A DNA stretch of 64,000 bases from Mesorhizobium sp. NFR06 (lineage in GTDB: Bacteria; Pseudomonadota; Alphaproteobacteria; Rhizobiales; Rhizobiaceae), in assembly GCF_900115245.1 (NCBI RefSeq), contig NZ_FOVT01000002.1, positions 191,005 to 255,004 of the forward strand, written 5' to 3'. Below, piece by piece: positions 34,301-43,417 of the stretch. The translations under genes and the position numbers were made by a program. How positions within the stretch are numbered: position 1 is the stretch's first letter; every line of letters starts with the position of its first letter. The notes below the pieces were generated by a model. The model had not been told where the DNA came from and searched no databases. It saw nothing but the letters and a program-made list of their open reading frames with translations.

Positions 34301-34879
34301 ATGCGCGAGCGGTCCAACATCCGAGGTGGTCTCTGCAGCGCGGCACTCCAGTTGTGCGCGTTCCTCTGCGCGTCGACGGCAAACGCCCAGGAATGGACCA
34401 CCTCGCTCGTCGATATCCATCAGGGCTCTGCGCTCAGCGACCGCGCCAGGGGCCTCGGCAACGGCGGCTATGAGCTGCAGAGTGGAAGCTGGGTGTCGTT
34501 CAGCCGATGGTACCATGCGAGCTGGGTCGATATGCATGTCGACCTTCTCACCCAGATCACGCCCGATACCGGCATCCTCTGGGGATTTGGCACCGGAGAG
34601 CAGGCCGAGAAATACCGCATCGAGCCTAGCCTCAAGCTTGGTTTTCTCACCCAGATCCATCCGAACCCAAACAGCACCCTGTCCCTGTCGGTCGCCTCGA
34701 TCATCGGCGGCAACCTGACCGAAAAACCCTGCGAGGCCGACTACGGCGACCTTGGAACCTACAGCGTCAATTGCCGGCTGGCGGCGGGCGAGACGGCGCC
34801 CGAGGAAACGTTGAAATATCTGGTTAACGCTACACCCGAGAGGCTGCATCTATGGCTCAACTACCGTGTTACGTTCTGA
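34301..34879 (+). CDS. Exported protein with outer-membrane beta-barrel features
   Basis: About 192 residues from ATG 34301 (ATG 34277 is also in frame). It has a signal peptide ending CASTANAQE. The mature part alternates hydrophobic and polar residues in strand-like runs (SGSWVSFSRWYHASWVDMHV, SLKLGFLTQIH, TLSLSVASIIGG) and ends LNYRVTF, the C-terminal Phe typical of proteins inserted by the BAM complex. Two Cys could form a disulfide. The next gene, 84 bp downstream, encodes a secreted subtilase, and the two may work together. No family recognised. Confidence 0.65.
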   Translation: MRERSNIRGGLCSAALQLCAFLCASTANAQEWTTSLVDIHQGSALSDRARGLGNGGYELQSGSWVSFSRWYHASWVDMHVDLLTQITPDTGILWGFGTGEQAEKYRIEPSLKLGFLTQIHPNPNSTLSLSVASIIGGNLTEKPCEADYGDLGTYSVNCRLAAGETAPEETLKYLVNATPERLHLWLNYRVTF

Positions 34880-34963
34880 TCGCCGGAAGGCCGCGGATGA
34901 GAAGCCCTGCGGCTGCCTTGTTTCGTGAATCATCCGCCTTCTTGTTCGACTGGGAGTAAGATC

Positions 34964-35944
34964 ATGTCTCGTAATTTCAGGAAGTTCGGCATTGCCGCGG
35001 CTCTGGTCCTCCTGCCGGCTTCCATGGCATCGGCGCAGGAAGTCCCCGACGCGGACGAGACGGCCGTGCTGTGCCACGGCGTCCAGTCCATCTGCGTGAG
35101 CGCAAAAATCCCGGTCGCGCGGACGACGCAAGCCGTACAGAACTGGATGAGCCCAGACGTCGGCGCCGCATGGGCAGCCGGCTACAAGGGCAAGGGCGTC
35201 ACCATCACCATGGTCGACGATTTCAGCAGCTCATCGCGTTTCTCCGGCAATCTCGGCATCGGCGTGCAGACGCAACGGCACGGTGAATGGACGCGCGAGG
35301 AAGCAGGCATGATCGCTCCAGCGGCCACGATCCGCTCCAAGGATTTCTCGACGGGTTCGGCCGTCCCGCTGGCCGCTGGTCGCAACGTGCTCAACCTCAG
35401 CTACGGCATGTACACCACCGCGGGCTACGGCGTGGACCAGATCGGGTGGGCCCCTGAAGAGGCGTCCATCATCTCTTATGCAACCAGGGGATCGGCCGTC
35501 GTCTCGAAGGCGGCGGGCAACGATGCGGTCGCCGTCGGTGGGGTCACGGGCGGCCAGCAGGACTATCTCGACCTCGCTTTGATCGGCAAATCGACGGCGA
35601 TTTTCGTCGGCGCGCTGTCGACAAACGGCACGACAACCAACAAAGCCCAGCTCGCCTGGTATTCCGACTACGCCGGCTCCAACGCGCTGGTGCAAAGCCA
35701 CTTCCTGGTGGTCGGCGTCGAAGGCGACAAAACCGGTCTTTACGGAACTTCGTTCGCGGCGCCGATCATCTCGGGCTACGCTGCGATTATCGGCAGCAAG
35801 TTCACGAAAGCGACGCCGGTTCAGATCACCAACGACCTGCTCAACACCGCCCGCACCGACACGCTGGCCAACTACGACCCGTCCGTCTACGGCAAGGGCG
35901 AGGCAAGCCTTTCGCGCGCGCTGGCTCCAGTGGCGATACATTGA
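34964..35944 (+). CDS. Secreted subtilisin-like (S8) serine peptidase
   Basis: A 326-residue protein with a signal peptide (MSRNFRKFGIAAALVLLPASMASAQE). The S8 triad is visible: Asp in GVTITMVDDF (about 85), His in QTQRHGEW (106), Ser in GTSFAAPIISG (263), with the oxyanion Asn in SKAAGNDAVAVGG (186). It ends about 60 residues after the Ser, with no autotransporter barrel, propeptide or repeat domain. A GGGAG site precedes ATG 34964. The barrel-like protein gene just upstream is a likely operon partner. Substrate unknown. Confidence 0.85.
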   Translation: MSRNFRKFGIAAALVLLPASMASAQEVPDADETAVLCHGVQSICVSAKIPVARTTQAVQNWMSPDVGAAWAAGYKGKGVTITMVDDFSSSSRFSGNLGIGVQTQRHGEWTREEAGMIAPAATIRSKDFSTGSAVPLAAGRNVLNLSYGMYTTAGYGVDQIGWAPEEASIISYATRGSAVVSKAAGNDAVAVGGVTGGQQDYLDLALIGKSTAIFVGALSTNGTTTNKAQLAWYSDYAGSNALVQSHFLVVGVEGDKTGLYGTSFAAPIISGYAAIIGSKFTKATPVQITNDLLNTARTDTLANYDPSVYGKGEASLSRALAPVAIH

Positions 35945-35978
35945 GGGGGCGTCGGTCGCTCCGACCGTCTAATCCCCC
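35945..35978. terminator. Hairpin between converging subtilase and cca genes
   Basis: GGGGG and CCCCC frame an inner CGGTCG/CGACCG stem with a three-base loop. The structure overlaps the cca stop codon and could stop transcription from both sides. Confidence 0.5.
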
Positions 35979-37237
35979 AGGGCCTGCGCGGCGCGTTCCA
36001 TCAGCGCGCCGCGTCCCAGTGTGAAGCCCGATTCAACCCATTCCTTTTCAAGGTTCTTCAGCGTCGCGCCGAGCTTCGGCCCCGCAGACGCTCCAAGCCC
36101 GGTCAGGTCGGCGCCCTTGATCGGAAATACCGGCTTTTCCCATTTCAGCGTGAAATTGAGCAGGCGTGAAAAGCCACCGGCTTCCATCATCGCCTCATTG
36201 TCCTCGACGGCGCGCGTCCGCGCAGCGGCGAGGGCCAGCCGAATGCGATCGAGATAGCCGCCGCGACCGCCGAAGTAGAGCTTTTTGGCGAGTTCGGTCT
36301 CGGTCACCTTCGGATCCGGGGCAATGGTCAGCGCCCAGTGCCGCAGACGATCGGCCTCCTCGTTGGAAAACCTCAGCCGCTCGGCAAGCGTCTTCATGCG
36401 CATGGCGTCCGGCGGCACCATCGCCTCCAACCGGAGCATCGCATCGGTTGTCCAACCCAGATCCTTCTCGGCCCTGACCAGCCCGTGGACGGCATCGATG
36501 CCCCATTTTTCGCTCTCCGGCAGGACCGCCGTGAGCACGCCGGCCTGCCGCATCCACAAAAGGGCGCGCGACGGATCGGCTGCCGAAAGCAGCTTCTTGA
36601 GCTCCGACCAGACGCGTTCGGCCGAAAGCTGGGTAAGTCCTTCCTTCAGCCTGGCGCAGGCCTTCAGCCCTTCCGCGTCCGGCCGTCCGTCGCCATACCA
36701 GGCAAAGAAGCGGAAAAAGCGCAGGATGCGCAGATAATCCTCGCGAATGCGCGCTTCCGCGTCGCCGATGAAGCGCAGCCGCCGCGCCTCGATATCGGCG
36801 ATGCCGCCGACGAGATCGACGACGGTGCCGTCGGCTTCGGCATAGAGCGCGTTGATGGTGAAGTCGCGCCGCTCGGCGTCCGCTTTCCAGTCGCGGCCAA
36901 AAATCACTTTTGCCCGCCGCCCGTCGGTCTCGATATCGGCCCGCAGCGTCGTCACCTCATAGGGCTTGCCGCCTGCGATCACCGTGATGGTGCCGTGCTC
37001 GATGCCAGTCGGAACCGTCTTGAAGCCGGCCGCCTCTGCGCGTCGGATGGTCTCTTTCGGCAGCGTCGTCGCGGCGATATCGATGTCGGCCACCGGTTGG
37101 CCGAAAAGCGTGTTGCGCACAGCGCCACCGGCGACGCGCGCTTCCTCGTCGCCCTGCTTCAGCGCGGCAAGCAATCGCTGCAGGTGCTTGTCGCCCAGCC
37201 AATCGGCCCTGCCCGAGAGAGACACCTCAGTGCTCAC
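35969..37237 (-). CDS. cca: CCA tRNA nucleotidyltransferase
   Basis: This enzyme adds or repairs the 3' CCA end of tRNAs. The 422-residue class II protein shows VAGGAVRNTLFGQPVADIDIAAT (about 36-58) with the two metal-binding Asp residues, GIEHGTITVI, KADAERRDFTINALYAEADG and the RFIGDAEARIREDYLRILRFFRF block. It starts with GTG 37237, overlapping the stop of the Nudix gene by four bases, so DUF1285, Nudix and cca form a tightly coupled leftward operon. Confidence 0.95.
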   Translation of the reverse strand: MSTEVSLSGRADWLGDKHLQRLLAALKQGDEEARVAGGAVRNTLFGQPVADIDIAATTLPKETIRRAEAAGFKTVPTGIEHGTITVIAGGKPYEVTTLRADIETDGRRAKVIFGRDWKADAERRDFTINALYAEADGTVVDLVGGIADIEARRLRFIGDAEARIREDYLRILRFFRFFAWYGDGRPDAEGLKACARLKEGLTQLSAERVWSELKKLLSAADPSRALLWMRQAGVLTAVLPESEKWGIDAVHGLVRAEKDLGWTTDAMLRLEAMVPPDAMRMKTLAERLRFSNEEADRLRHWALTIAPDPKVTETELAKKLYFGGRGGYLDRIRLALAAARTRAVEDNEAMMEAGGFSRLLNFTLKWEKPVFPIKGADLTGLGASAGPKLGATLKNLEKEWVESGFTLGRGALMERAAQALGD

Positions 37238-37869
37238 GCATAGAGCCTTTCATAGAGCGTGCGGATGATGCCGGCGGTGACGCCCCAGATGCGCTGGCCG
37301 CGATAGGGCATATCGTAGAAGAACCATTCGAGATCGTTCCACATGCGGCTGTCGCGCGCGTGGTTGGCCGGCTCCATCAGGAAGCTCAAGGGCACCTCGA
37401 AAGCGGCGTCGACCTCGTCGGCATTGAGCGTCAGCGAAAAGCCCGGCCGCACCACCGAAAGCACCGGCACGATGCGGTAGCCACTTCCCGAAACATAATC
37501 CGGCATGCGGCCGATGATCTCGATGAAGTCCCGTTCGAGGCCGATCTCCTCGAAGGTCTCCCGCAGCGCGGTCGCCTCCGGGCCTGGATCGGTCGGATCG
37601 ATGGTGCCGCCTGGAAAAGCCACCTGGCCGGAATGGCTGCGCAGCTTCTCGGCGCGCTTGGTGAGCAGCACCGTGGCGCCCTCGGCACGGTCGACCACCG
37701 GGATCAGCACCGCCGCGTCGCGCAGCGGCTTGACCTGTTTGAGCCTCGGATGGCCAGGATTGAAGCGATGGTCGCCGAAATCGTCGCCGGGCACGGTGGC
37801 GGCCTGCGCCGCGACGCGAGCGCGAAAATCGGCGATCGAAAAAGGCGTCGGCGTCACTTGGTCCATCAC
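37234..37869 (-). CDS. CoA pyrophosphatase-type Nudix hydrolase (NudL-like)
   Basis: A 211-residue Nudix hydrolase. The Nudix box appears in the variant seen in NudL/YeaB proteins: FPGGTIDPTDPGPEATALRETFEEIGL, preceded by AAVLIPVVDR and KRAEKLRSHSGQVA, the UPF0035 motif. Such enzymes cleave CoA and acyl-CoAs to 3',5'-ADP and phosphopantetheine. The start is GTG 37869 or the adjacent ATG 37866; both overlap the DUF1285 stop. Confidence 0.93.
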   Translation of the reverse strand: MMDQVTPTPFSIADFRARVAAQAATVPGDDFGDHRFNPGHPRLKQVKPLRDAAVLIPVVDRAEGATVLLTKRAEKLRSHSGQVAFPGGTIDPTDPGPEATALRETFEEIGLERDFIEIIGRMPDYVSGSGYRIVPVLSVVRPGFSLTLNADEVDAAFEVPLSFLMEPANHARDSRMWNDLEWFFYDMPYRGQRIWGVTAGIIRTLYERLYA

Positions 37870-38525
37870 GCGCTCAGCCGTTTCAGCTTCGCTGCCGGCA
37901 TGATCGGATAGACCTCGCCGCCCGAGCGGACGGCGAACATCGCCTTGCCGTCGATGTCGATCTCCTCGCCATGCTCGACCAGCTCATACATCACCGGCCG
38001 CGCCACCAGCGCCTCCAGCCGTCCGCGCACCATCACATAGGGTTTCAGTCCGCCGGTCTCGTCCTCGTCGACGAACCGCAGCGGATGGCCGGGGCCGGCC
38101 GCGACGACGTCGCCGACATTGGTGCGGAAGGTGATGACCTGGTCGTCGCCCGCCCCCGACACGTTCATTTCAACGGCGATAAAAGGCGCGTCGACGACGC
38201 GGATGCCGACGCGCTCGACCGGCGTCACGAGATAGGTCTTGCCGTCCGCATCCTTGCGAAGCACGCTGGAAAAGAGCTGCACCAGCGGCATGCGGCCGAT
38301 CGGCGTGCCGAGATAGAACCAGGTGCCGTCGGCCTTGATCTCCATATCGAGATCGCCGCAGAAATCCGGGTTCCAGCGCTCGACCGGCGCCGGCCCTTTG
38401 CCGGCCCGCGCCGCCCGCGAGATCAGCGCCTCCAGCCCGCGCGCCTCGGTGGCGCCCGTCAGGCTCTGTCCGCCCAGGCTTTGTTCACCCAGGCTTTGTT
38501 CACGATGTTCGCTGCGTTCGGCCAT
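37866..38525 (-). CDS. DUF1285 family protein
   Basis: A 219-residue soluble protein. From residue 50 it shows WNPDFCGDLDMEIKADGTWFYLGTPIGR and LVQLFSSVLRKDADGKTYLVTPVERVGIRV, characteristic of DUF1285, whose structures are two-domain beta proteins of unknown role. The N-terminal 30 residues contain an in-frame repeat (EQSLGEQSLGGQSL) from a 15-bp tandem array. It heads the coupled DUF1285-nudix-cca operon, divergent from the MoxR operon with about 150 bp between starts. Confidence 0.88.
   Translation of the reverse strand: MAERSEHREQSLGEQSLGGQSLTGATEARGLEALISRAARAGKGPAPVERWNPDFCGDLDMEIKADGTWFYLGTPIGRMPLVQLFSSVLRKDADGKTYLVTPVERVGIRVVDAPFIAVEMNVSGAGDDQVITFRTNVGDVVAAGPGHPLRFVDEDETGGLKPYVMVRGRLEALVARPVMYELVEHGEEIDIDGKAMFAVRSGGEVYPIMPAAKLKRLSA
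38463..38507. repeat. Three imperfect 15-bp tandem repeats inside a coding region
   Basis: Units AGGCTCTGTCCGCCC, AGGCTTTGTTCACCC and AGGCTTTGTTCACGA follow each other on the plus strand, encoding the QSLGE/QSLGG pentapeptides near the DUF1285 N-terminus. Unit length keeps the frame. Confidence 0.75.
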
Positions 38526-38679
38526 GGTCACGAAATAGTCACTGTTGTCCCGATTGTCAGCCTTGTCCGCCCAAGTCTGTGATTTAAGTTCGAATGCAGG
38601 CGCCGGGCGGGGCCGAATCGCGGCATTCTGCACCATTGAGAATGCAGGCCGGTGTCTCCAGCCACAAGGATCGAACGGC

Positions 38680-39684
38680 ATGAGCGTGATGATCAAGGAA
38701 AGCCCGATCAGCGAAAAAGCGATGATCGAGGAGGCCGAGAAGGCGCTGGCCGACATCTCCAGGGTCCGCGACGCGGTCGGCCGGGTGATTTTCGGCCAGG
38801 AGGCTGTCGTCGAGCGCACGCTGGTGGCGCTGCTTGCGGGCGGCCATGCGCTGCTGGTCGGCGTGCCGGGCCTTGCCAAGACAAAGCTGGTCGAAACGCT
38901 GGGCATCGTGCTCGGCCTCGATTCGCGTCGCGTCCAGTTCACGCCCGACCTGATGCCGTCGGACATCCTCGGCTCCGAAGTGATGGAGCAGGACGAGTTC
39001 GGAAAGCGCTCCTTCCGCTTCATTTCCGGGCCGATCTTCACACAATTGCTGATGGCCGACGAGATCAACCGCGCCTCGCCGCGCACGCAATCGGCGCTGC
39101 TGCAGGCGATGCAGGAATATCACGTCACCATCGCCGGCGTCCGCCACGACCTGCCCTCGCCCTTCCACGTGCTGGCGACGCAGAACCCGCTGGAGCAGGA
39201 AGGCACCTATCCGCTGCCTGAAGCCCAGCTCGACCGCTTCCTGATGCAGGTCGACATCCTCTATCCGGAGATCGAGGCGGAGCGCCGCATCTTGCTCGAA
39301 ACGACCGGCGTCGACGAGGCCAAGGCCGACAACGTGCTGCAGCCGGCCAGACTGCGGGAAATCCAGACGCTGATCCGCCGCATGCCGGTGCCTGAAAGCG
39401 TCGTCGAGGCGATCCTCGCGCTGGTGCGTTCGGCCCGTCCTGGCCAGGGCAATGCCGAGACCGACAAGCACGTCGCCTGGGGCCCTGGCCCCCGCGCCAG
39501 CCAGGCGCTGACCCTGTGCACCCGCGCACGCGCCCTATATGATGGCAGGCTGGCGCCCTCGGTCGACGACGTTCGCGCCTTGGCCGAGCCGGTGCTGCAG
39601 CATCGCATGGCGCTGACTTTCGCCGCGCGCGCTGAAGGCACTTCGGTGCGCGACGTGGTGGCGAAACTGGCAAAAGGCATCTGA
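38680..39684 (+). CDS. MoxR family AAA+ ATPase
   Basis: A 334-residue AAA+ chaperone-like ATPase. Walker A is the MoxR form GVPGLAKTKLVE (about 61-72), Walker B LLMADEINRASPRTQSALLQAMQE, sensor 1 VLATQNPLEQEGTYPLPEAQLDRF. ATG 38680 follows AAGGATCGAACGGC. MoxR proteins typically work with DUF58 and von Willebrand A proteins to mature or insert metal into enzyme complexes or to support envelope integrity. It overlaps the DUF58 gene by one base and leads a four-gene operon. Confidence 0.94.
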   Translation: MSVMIKESPISEKAMIEEAEKALADISRVRDAVGRVIFGQEAVVERTLVALLAGGHALLVGVPGLAKTKLVETLGIVLGLDSRRVQFTPDLMPSDILGSEVMEQDEFGKRSFRFISGPIFTQLLMADEINRASPRTQSALLQAMQEYHVTIAGVRHDLPSPFHVLATQNPLEQEGTYPLPEAQLDRFLMQVDILYPEIEAERRILLETTGVDEAKADNVLQPARLREIQTLIRRMPVPESVVEAILALVRSARPGQGNAETDKHVAWGPGPRASQALTLCTRARALYDGRLAPSVDDVRALAEPVLQHRMALTFAARAEGTSVRDVVAKLAKGI

Positions 39685-40598
39685 TGGGTCGAATAGGCGA
39701 GGTCCAGGCACCGGTTGCGACGCGTGACGCGCTCGCCCGCGGCCGGTTGCGGGCTTCATTGGTGCCGGACCTGCTGGTCGAGGCGCGCCGCATCGTCAAC
39801 ACGGTGATCGCCGGCTGGCACGGTCGCCGCAAGCGCGGCATCGGCGAGAATTTCTGGCAGTTCCGGCCCTATGTCGAAGGCGATTCCTCGCGCATCGACT
39901 GGCGCCGCTCGGCCAGGGACGACCATACCTACGTGCGCGACCGCGAATGGGAAGCTGCCCACACCGTCTGGCTCTGGGCCGACCCATCGCCTTCCATGCT
40001 CTACAAATCGACCGCTGCCGCCGTTTCCAAGGAATCGCGCGCGCTGGTGCTGGCGCTTGCCTTGGCCGAACTCCTGTCGCGCAGCGGCGAGCGCATCGCC
40101 TGGCCCGGCCTCACCGACCCGTTCACCGCCCGCAACGGTGCCGAGCGTATCGCCGCGCAGCTCAGCCATGCCGGCGCGCTGCCCGCCAAGCCCGATCTGT
40201 CGGCCATCCGCCGCTTCTGCGACATCGTCTTGGTCAGCGATTTCCTCGATCCGGTCGAGGAGACCATGGCCTGGCTCGACGTGCTCGCCCGCCATGGCGT
40301 GCGCGCGCATCTGATCGAGGTCGCCGACCCGGCCGAGGAAAGCTTCCCTTATGCCGGCCGCACCGAGTTCGCCGATCCCGAGACCGGCGACAAGCTGACC
40401 GCCGGCCGCGCCGAGATGCTGGCCGAGGAATACCGCTTGCTCTACAAGGCTCGCCGTGAGGAACTGGCCGCCTGGTGCAAACGCCTCGGCTGGAGTTTCA
40501 CTGTCAACCACACCGACCGCCTCGCTTCCGAGGCGCTGGTGCGCGTCCACATGGCGATGACCGCCGATGGCATCAATCCTGGAAAGGCAGTTGCATGA
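39684..40598 (+). CDS. DUF58 domain protein
   Basis: A 304-residue soluble protein with the DUF58 signature GRRKRGIGENFWQFRPYVEGDSSRIDWRRSAR followed by TYVRDREWEAAHTVWLWADPSPSM, where the last part is a degenerate MIDAS-like DxSxS site. It sits between the MoxR ATPase (TGATG overlap) and the DUF4159 gene (ATGA overlap), the usual arrangement of a MoxR module. It probably acts as an adaptor for the ATPase. Confidence 0.92.
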   Translation: MGRIGEVQAPVATRDALARGRLRASLVPDLLVEARRIVNTVIAGWHGRRKRGIGENFWQFRPYVEGDSSRIDWRRSARDDHTYVRDREWEAAHTVWLWADPSPSMLYKSTAAAVSKESRALVLALALAELLSRSGERIAWPGLTDPFTARNGAERIAAQLSHAGALPAKPDLSAIRRFCDIVLVSDFLDPVEETMAWLDVLARHGVRAHLIEVADPAEESFPYAGRTEFADPETGDKLTAGRAEMLAEEYRLLYKARREELAAWCKRLGWSFTVNHTDRLASEALVRVHMAMTADGINPGKAVA

Positions 40599-43414
40599 GC
40601 TGGCTGCCGCTTTCCTTCGGGGCGCCCATGGTGCTGTGGGGCCTTCTGGCGCTACCGGTGATCTGGTGGCTCTTGAGGTTCACCCCGCCAAAACCACAGA
40701 TGGAAGTTTTTCCGCCGCTGAAAATCCTCGCCCGGGTGCTGAGGCGCGAGGAAACCCCGCAGCAAAGCCCATGGTGGCTGACGCTGCTTCGATTGCTGAT
40801 GGCCGCGCTCGTGGTGATGGCGCTGGCTGAGCCGGTCGTCAATCCGCGCGAAAAACTGCCGGCGCAAGGCGCTGCCCTGGCGCTGGTCATCGACAATGGC
40901 TGGGCGAGTGCCGCCGACTGGAGGAAGCGCGTCGCCACCGCCGAGCGGCTGGTCGCCGATGCCGGCTCGAACGGCGTGCCGGTCGTCATCGCCTTCACCG
41001 CCGAGAAGCCCAATGCCGAGATCGGCCCGTTCGACGCCTCCGCCGCGCTCGACCATCTGCGCGCCGCCAAGCCGCGACCGATTCCCCCCGACCGCCCGGC
41101 CGTCTACGCCCGCGTCGCCGCCGCGCTGGAACGCCTGCCTGGCGCCAGCGTTGCCGTGCTGGCCGACGGGCTTGCCGCCAAAGGCGACGAAGCCGCTTTC
41201 AAGACGCTGCTCGAGAAGAACGCCGCGCGGCTGGTCTGGGCCGCTTCCGGCCGGACTTCGCTGACCGGCCTGACTGGCGCCGACAACCAGGTCGACGGCT
41301 TCGCGCTGACCGCCATCCGCGCGCCGGGCGATCCCGCGCCGGCACAGGTAACGGCGGGTGCCTTCGACGACAAGGGCCGCCGTATTGCCGATGCGACGCT
41401 GACCTTCGCGCCGGGCGAAGCCACCGCCACGGCCACGATGGCGGTCCCGTTCGAGTTGCGCAACGATTTCGCCTCAATCGCGCTCGACGGCGAGCATCAG
41501 GCAGGCGCCGTGCGCGTGTTGGACGAGAGCTCGAAACGGCGGCGCGTCGGCCTTCTGTCGCAGAGCGAGGCCGACCAGGCGCAACCGCTTCTGTCGCCGC
41601 TCTACTATATCCGCCGCGCCCTGCAGCCCTTCGCCGATCTGGTCGAGCCGTCGAGCGCCGACCTCGCCGACGCCATTCCGCAGCTTCTCGACCAGAAGCC
41701 GGCAATGATCATCATGGCCGATGTCGGCACCATCCCGGAGCAGGTCAAGCAGCGGCTGGTCGACTGGGTCGACAAGGGCGGCACGCTGGTGCGTTTTGCC
41801 GGCCCGCGCCTTGCCGCGGCCGGCAACGACGATGACCTCCTTCCGGTCCGGTTGCGCAGCGGCGAGCGCGCGCTGGGCGGCGCGCTGTCGTGGACGACAC
41901 CGCAGGCGGTCACCGAATTCCCGAAGAACGGTCCTTTCGCCGATCTTTCGCCGCCCTCCGAGGTGACGGTGAGCCGGCAGGTTCTGGCCGAGCCGACGCC
42001 CGACATCGTCGAACGCACCTGGGCCACGCTTGCCGACGGCACGCCGTTGGTGACGGGCATGAAGAAGGACAAGGGCACGCTGGTGCTCTTCCATGTCACG
42101 CCGGAGGCGACCTGGTCGAACCTGCCGATCTCCGGCAGCTTCGTCGAGATGCTGAGGCGGGTCGTGCAGCTGTCGCGCAACCAGGGCGCGGCCGTCGCCA
42201 ATGCCGAAGCCAAGGCCGCGTCGATCCCGCCCTACCGCATGATCGCTGCCGACGGCATGCTGACGCCGCCCTCGCCCGATGCGCGACCACTGGTGCCCGG
42301 CGCCGGGCCGCTGCCGGTGACGCTGGAAAACCCGCCCGGCCTTTATGGCTCGGAGACCGGCGTCTTCGCCCATAATTTGCTCAACGCCTCGAGCACGTTC
42401 ACACCGCTTGCCCGCCCGCAGGTCTCGCTGCCGGTGACCAACATCGCCTACGCCTTCGATGAATCGGAGAACCTCAAAGGGCCGTTGGTCGCCGTCGCGC
42501 TCCTGTTGATGGTGCTCGACACCGTGGCCGTGTTCTGGATGGGCGGCCTGCTGACGCGCCGGCCGCGTCGCGTACCCGTGGCGACCGCCGCCGCCGTTCT
42601 GGTCGTGCTGGGCGGCCTCTTCGGCCACGCCGATCTTGCCCGCGCCGACGATTCGAAGCCCGGCGACGCCCAGGCGATCGAAGACATTACGAAAACCCGC
42701 ATCGCCTATGTGATCACCGGCGAACCCGGTGTCGATTCGATCAGCCGCGCCGGCCTTGAAGGCCTCACGCGTTTCCTGATCGAGAAGACCGCGCTCGAGC
42801 CCGGCCCGCCGGCCGGCGTCGACATTGCCAAGGATGAATTGTCCTTCTTTCCGCTGATCTATTGGCCGGTCGATGCAACGGCGCCTATGCCCAGCCAGGC
42901 GGCGATCGCGCGCATCGACGCCTATATGCAGCAGGGCGGCACGGTCCTGTTCGACACGCGCGACCAGTTTTCGAACGGCATCGGCGCTGGCTCGGCAAGT
43001 CCGGCCACCGAGCGGCTGCGCGACATCCTGGCCAATCTCAACGTGCCTCCCCTGGAGCCGGTGCCATCGGACCACGTGCTGACCAAATCCTTCTTCATCC
43101 TTCCGGAGTTTCCCGGCCGCTTCAACGGCAGCCCACTCTGGGTCGAGGCCTCGCTCGATGCCAGCAACACCGAGAACCGCCCCGTGCGCACCGGAGACGG
43201 GGTCTCGCCGATCATGATTACCGCCAATGACTTCGCCGGCGCCTGGGCGATCGACGAGAACGGCGATCCGATGCTGCCGACCGTGCCGCCGGACCCGATG
43301 CAGCGGGTCTATGCTCTGCGTGCCGGCGTCAACATCATGATGTACATGCTGACCGGCAACTACAAATCCGACCAGGTGCACGTGCCGGTGCTCCTCGAAC
43401 GGCTGGGGCAGTAG
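40595..43414 (+). CDS. Large membrane protein with BatA-like N-terminus and DUF4159 domain
   Basis: A 939-residue protein. The N-terminus (PLSFGAPMVLWGLLALPVIWWLLRFTPP) with a second helix near 65 is the BatA-type anchor; a large extracytoplasmic region follows; two more hydrophobic segments lie near 630-650 and 665-685; the C-terminal 220 residues (TRIAYVITGEPGVDSISRAGLEGLTRFL to the tail) form the DUF4159 domain, with a glutamine-amidotransferase-like fold. ATG 40595 overlaps the DUF58 stop. It is probably the membrane platform of the MoxR module. Function unknown. Confidence 0.9.
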   Translation: MSWLPLSFGAPMVLWGLLALPVIWWLLRFTPPKPQMEVFPPLKILARVLRREETPQQSPWWLTLLRLLMAALVVMALAEPVVNPREKLPAQGAALALVIDNGWASAADWRKRVATAERLVADAGSNGVPVVIAFTAEKPNAEIGPFDASAALDHLRAAKPRPIPPDRPAVYARVAAALERLPGASVAVLADGLAAKGDEAAFKTLLEKNAARLVWAASGRTSLTGLTGADNQVDGFALTAIRAPGDPAPAQVTAGAFDDKGRRIADATLTFAPGEATATATMAVPFELRNDFASIALDGEHQAGAVRVLDESSKRRRVGLLSQSEADQAQPLLSPLYYIRRALQPFADLVEPSSADLADAIPQLLDQKPAMIIMADVGTIPEQVKQRLVDWVDKGGTLVRFAGPRLAAAGNDDDLLPVRLRSGERALGGALSWTTPQAVTEFPKNGPFADLSPPSEVTVSRQVLAEPTPDIVERTWATLADGTPLVTGMKKDKGTLVLFHVTPEATWSNLPISGSFVEMLRRVVQLSRNQGAAVANAEAKAASIPPYRMIAADGMLTPPSPDARPLVPGAGPLPVTLENPPGLYGSETGVFAHNLLNASSTFTPLARPQVSLPVTNIAYAFDESENLKGPLVAVALLLMVLDTVAVFWMGGLLTRRPRRVPVATAAAVLVVLGGLFGHADLARADDSKPGDAQAIEDITKTRIAYVITGEPGVDSISRAGLEGLTRFLIEKTALEPGPPAGVDIAKDELSFFPLIYWPVDATAPMPSQAAIARIDAYMQQGGTVLFDTRDQFSNGIGAGSASPATERLRDILANLNVPPLEPVPSDHVLTKSFFILPEFPGRFNGSPLWVEASLDASNTENRPVRTGDGVSPIMITANDFAGAWAIDENGDPMLPTVPPDPMQRVYALRAGVNIMMYMLTGNYKSDQVHVPVLLERLGQ

Positions 43415-43417
43415 GTC

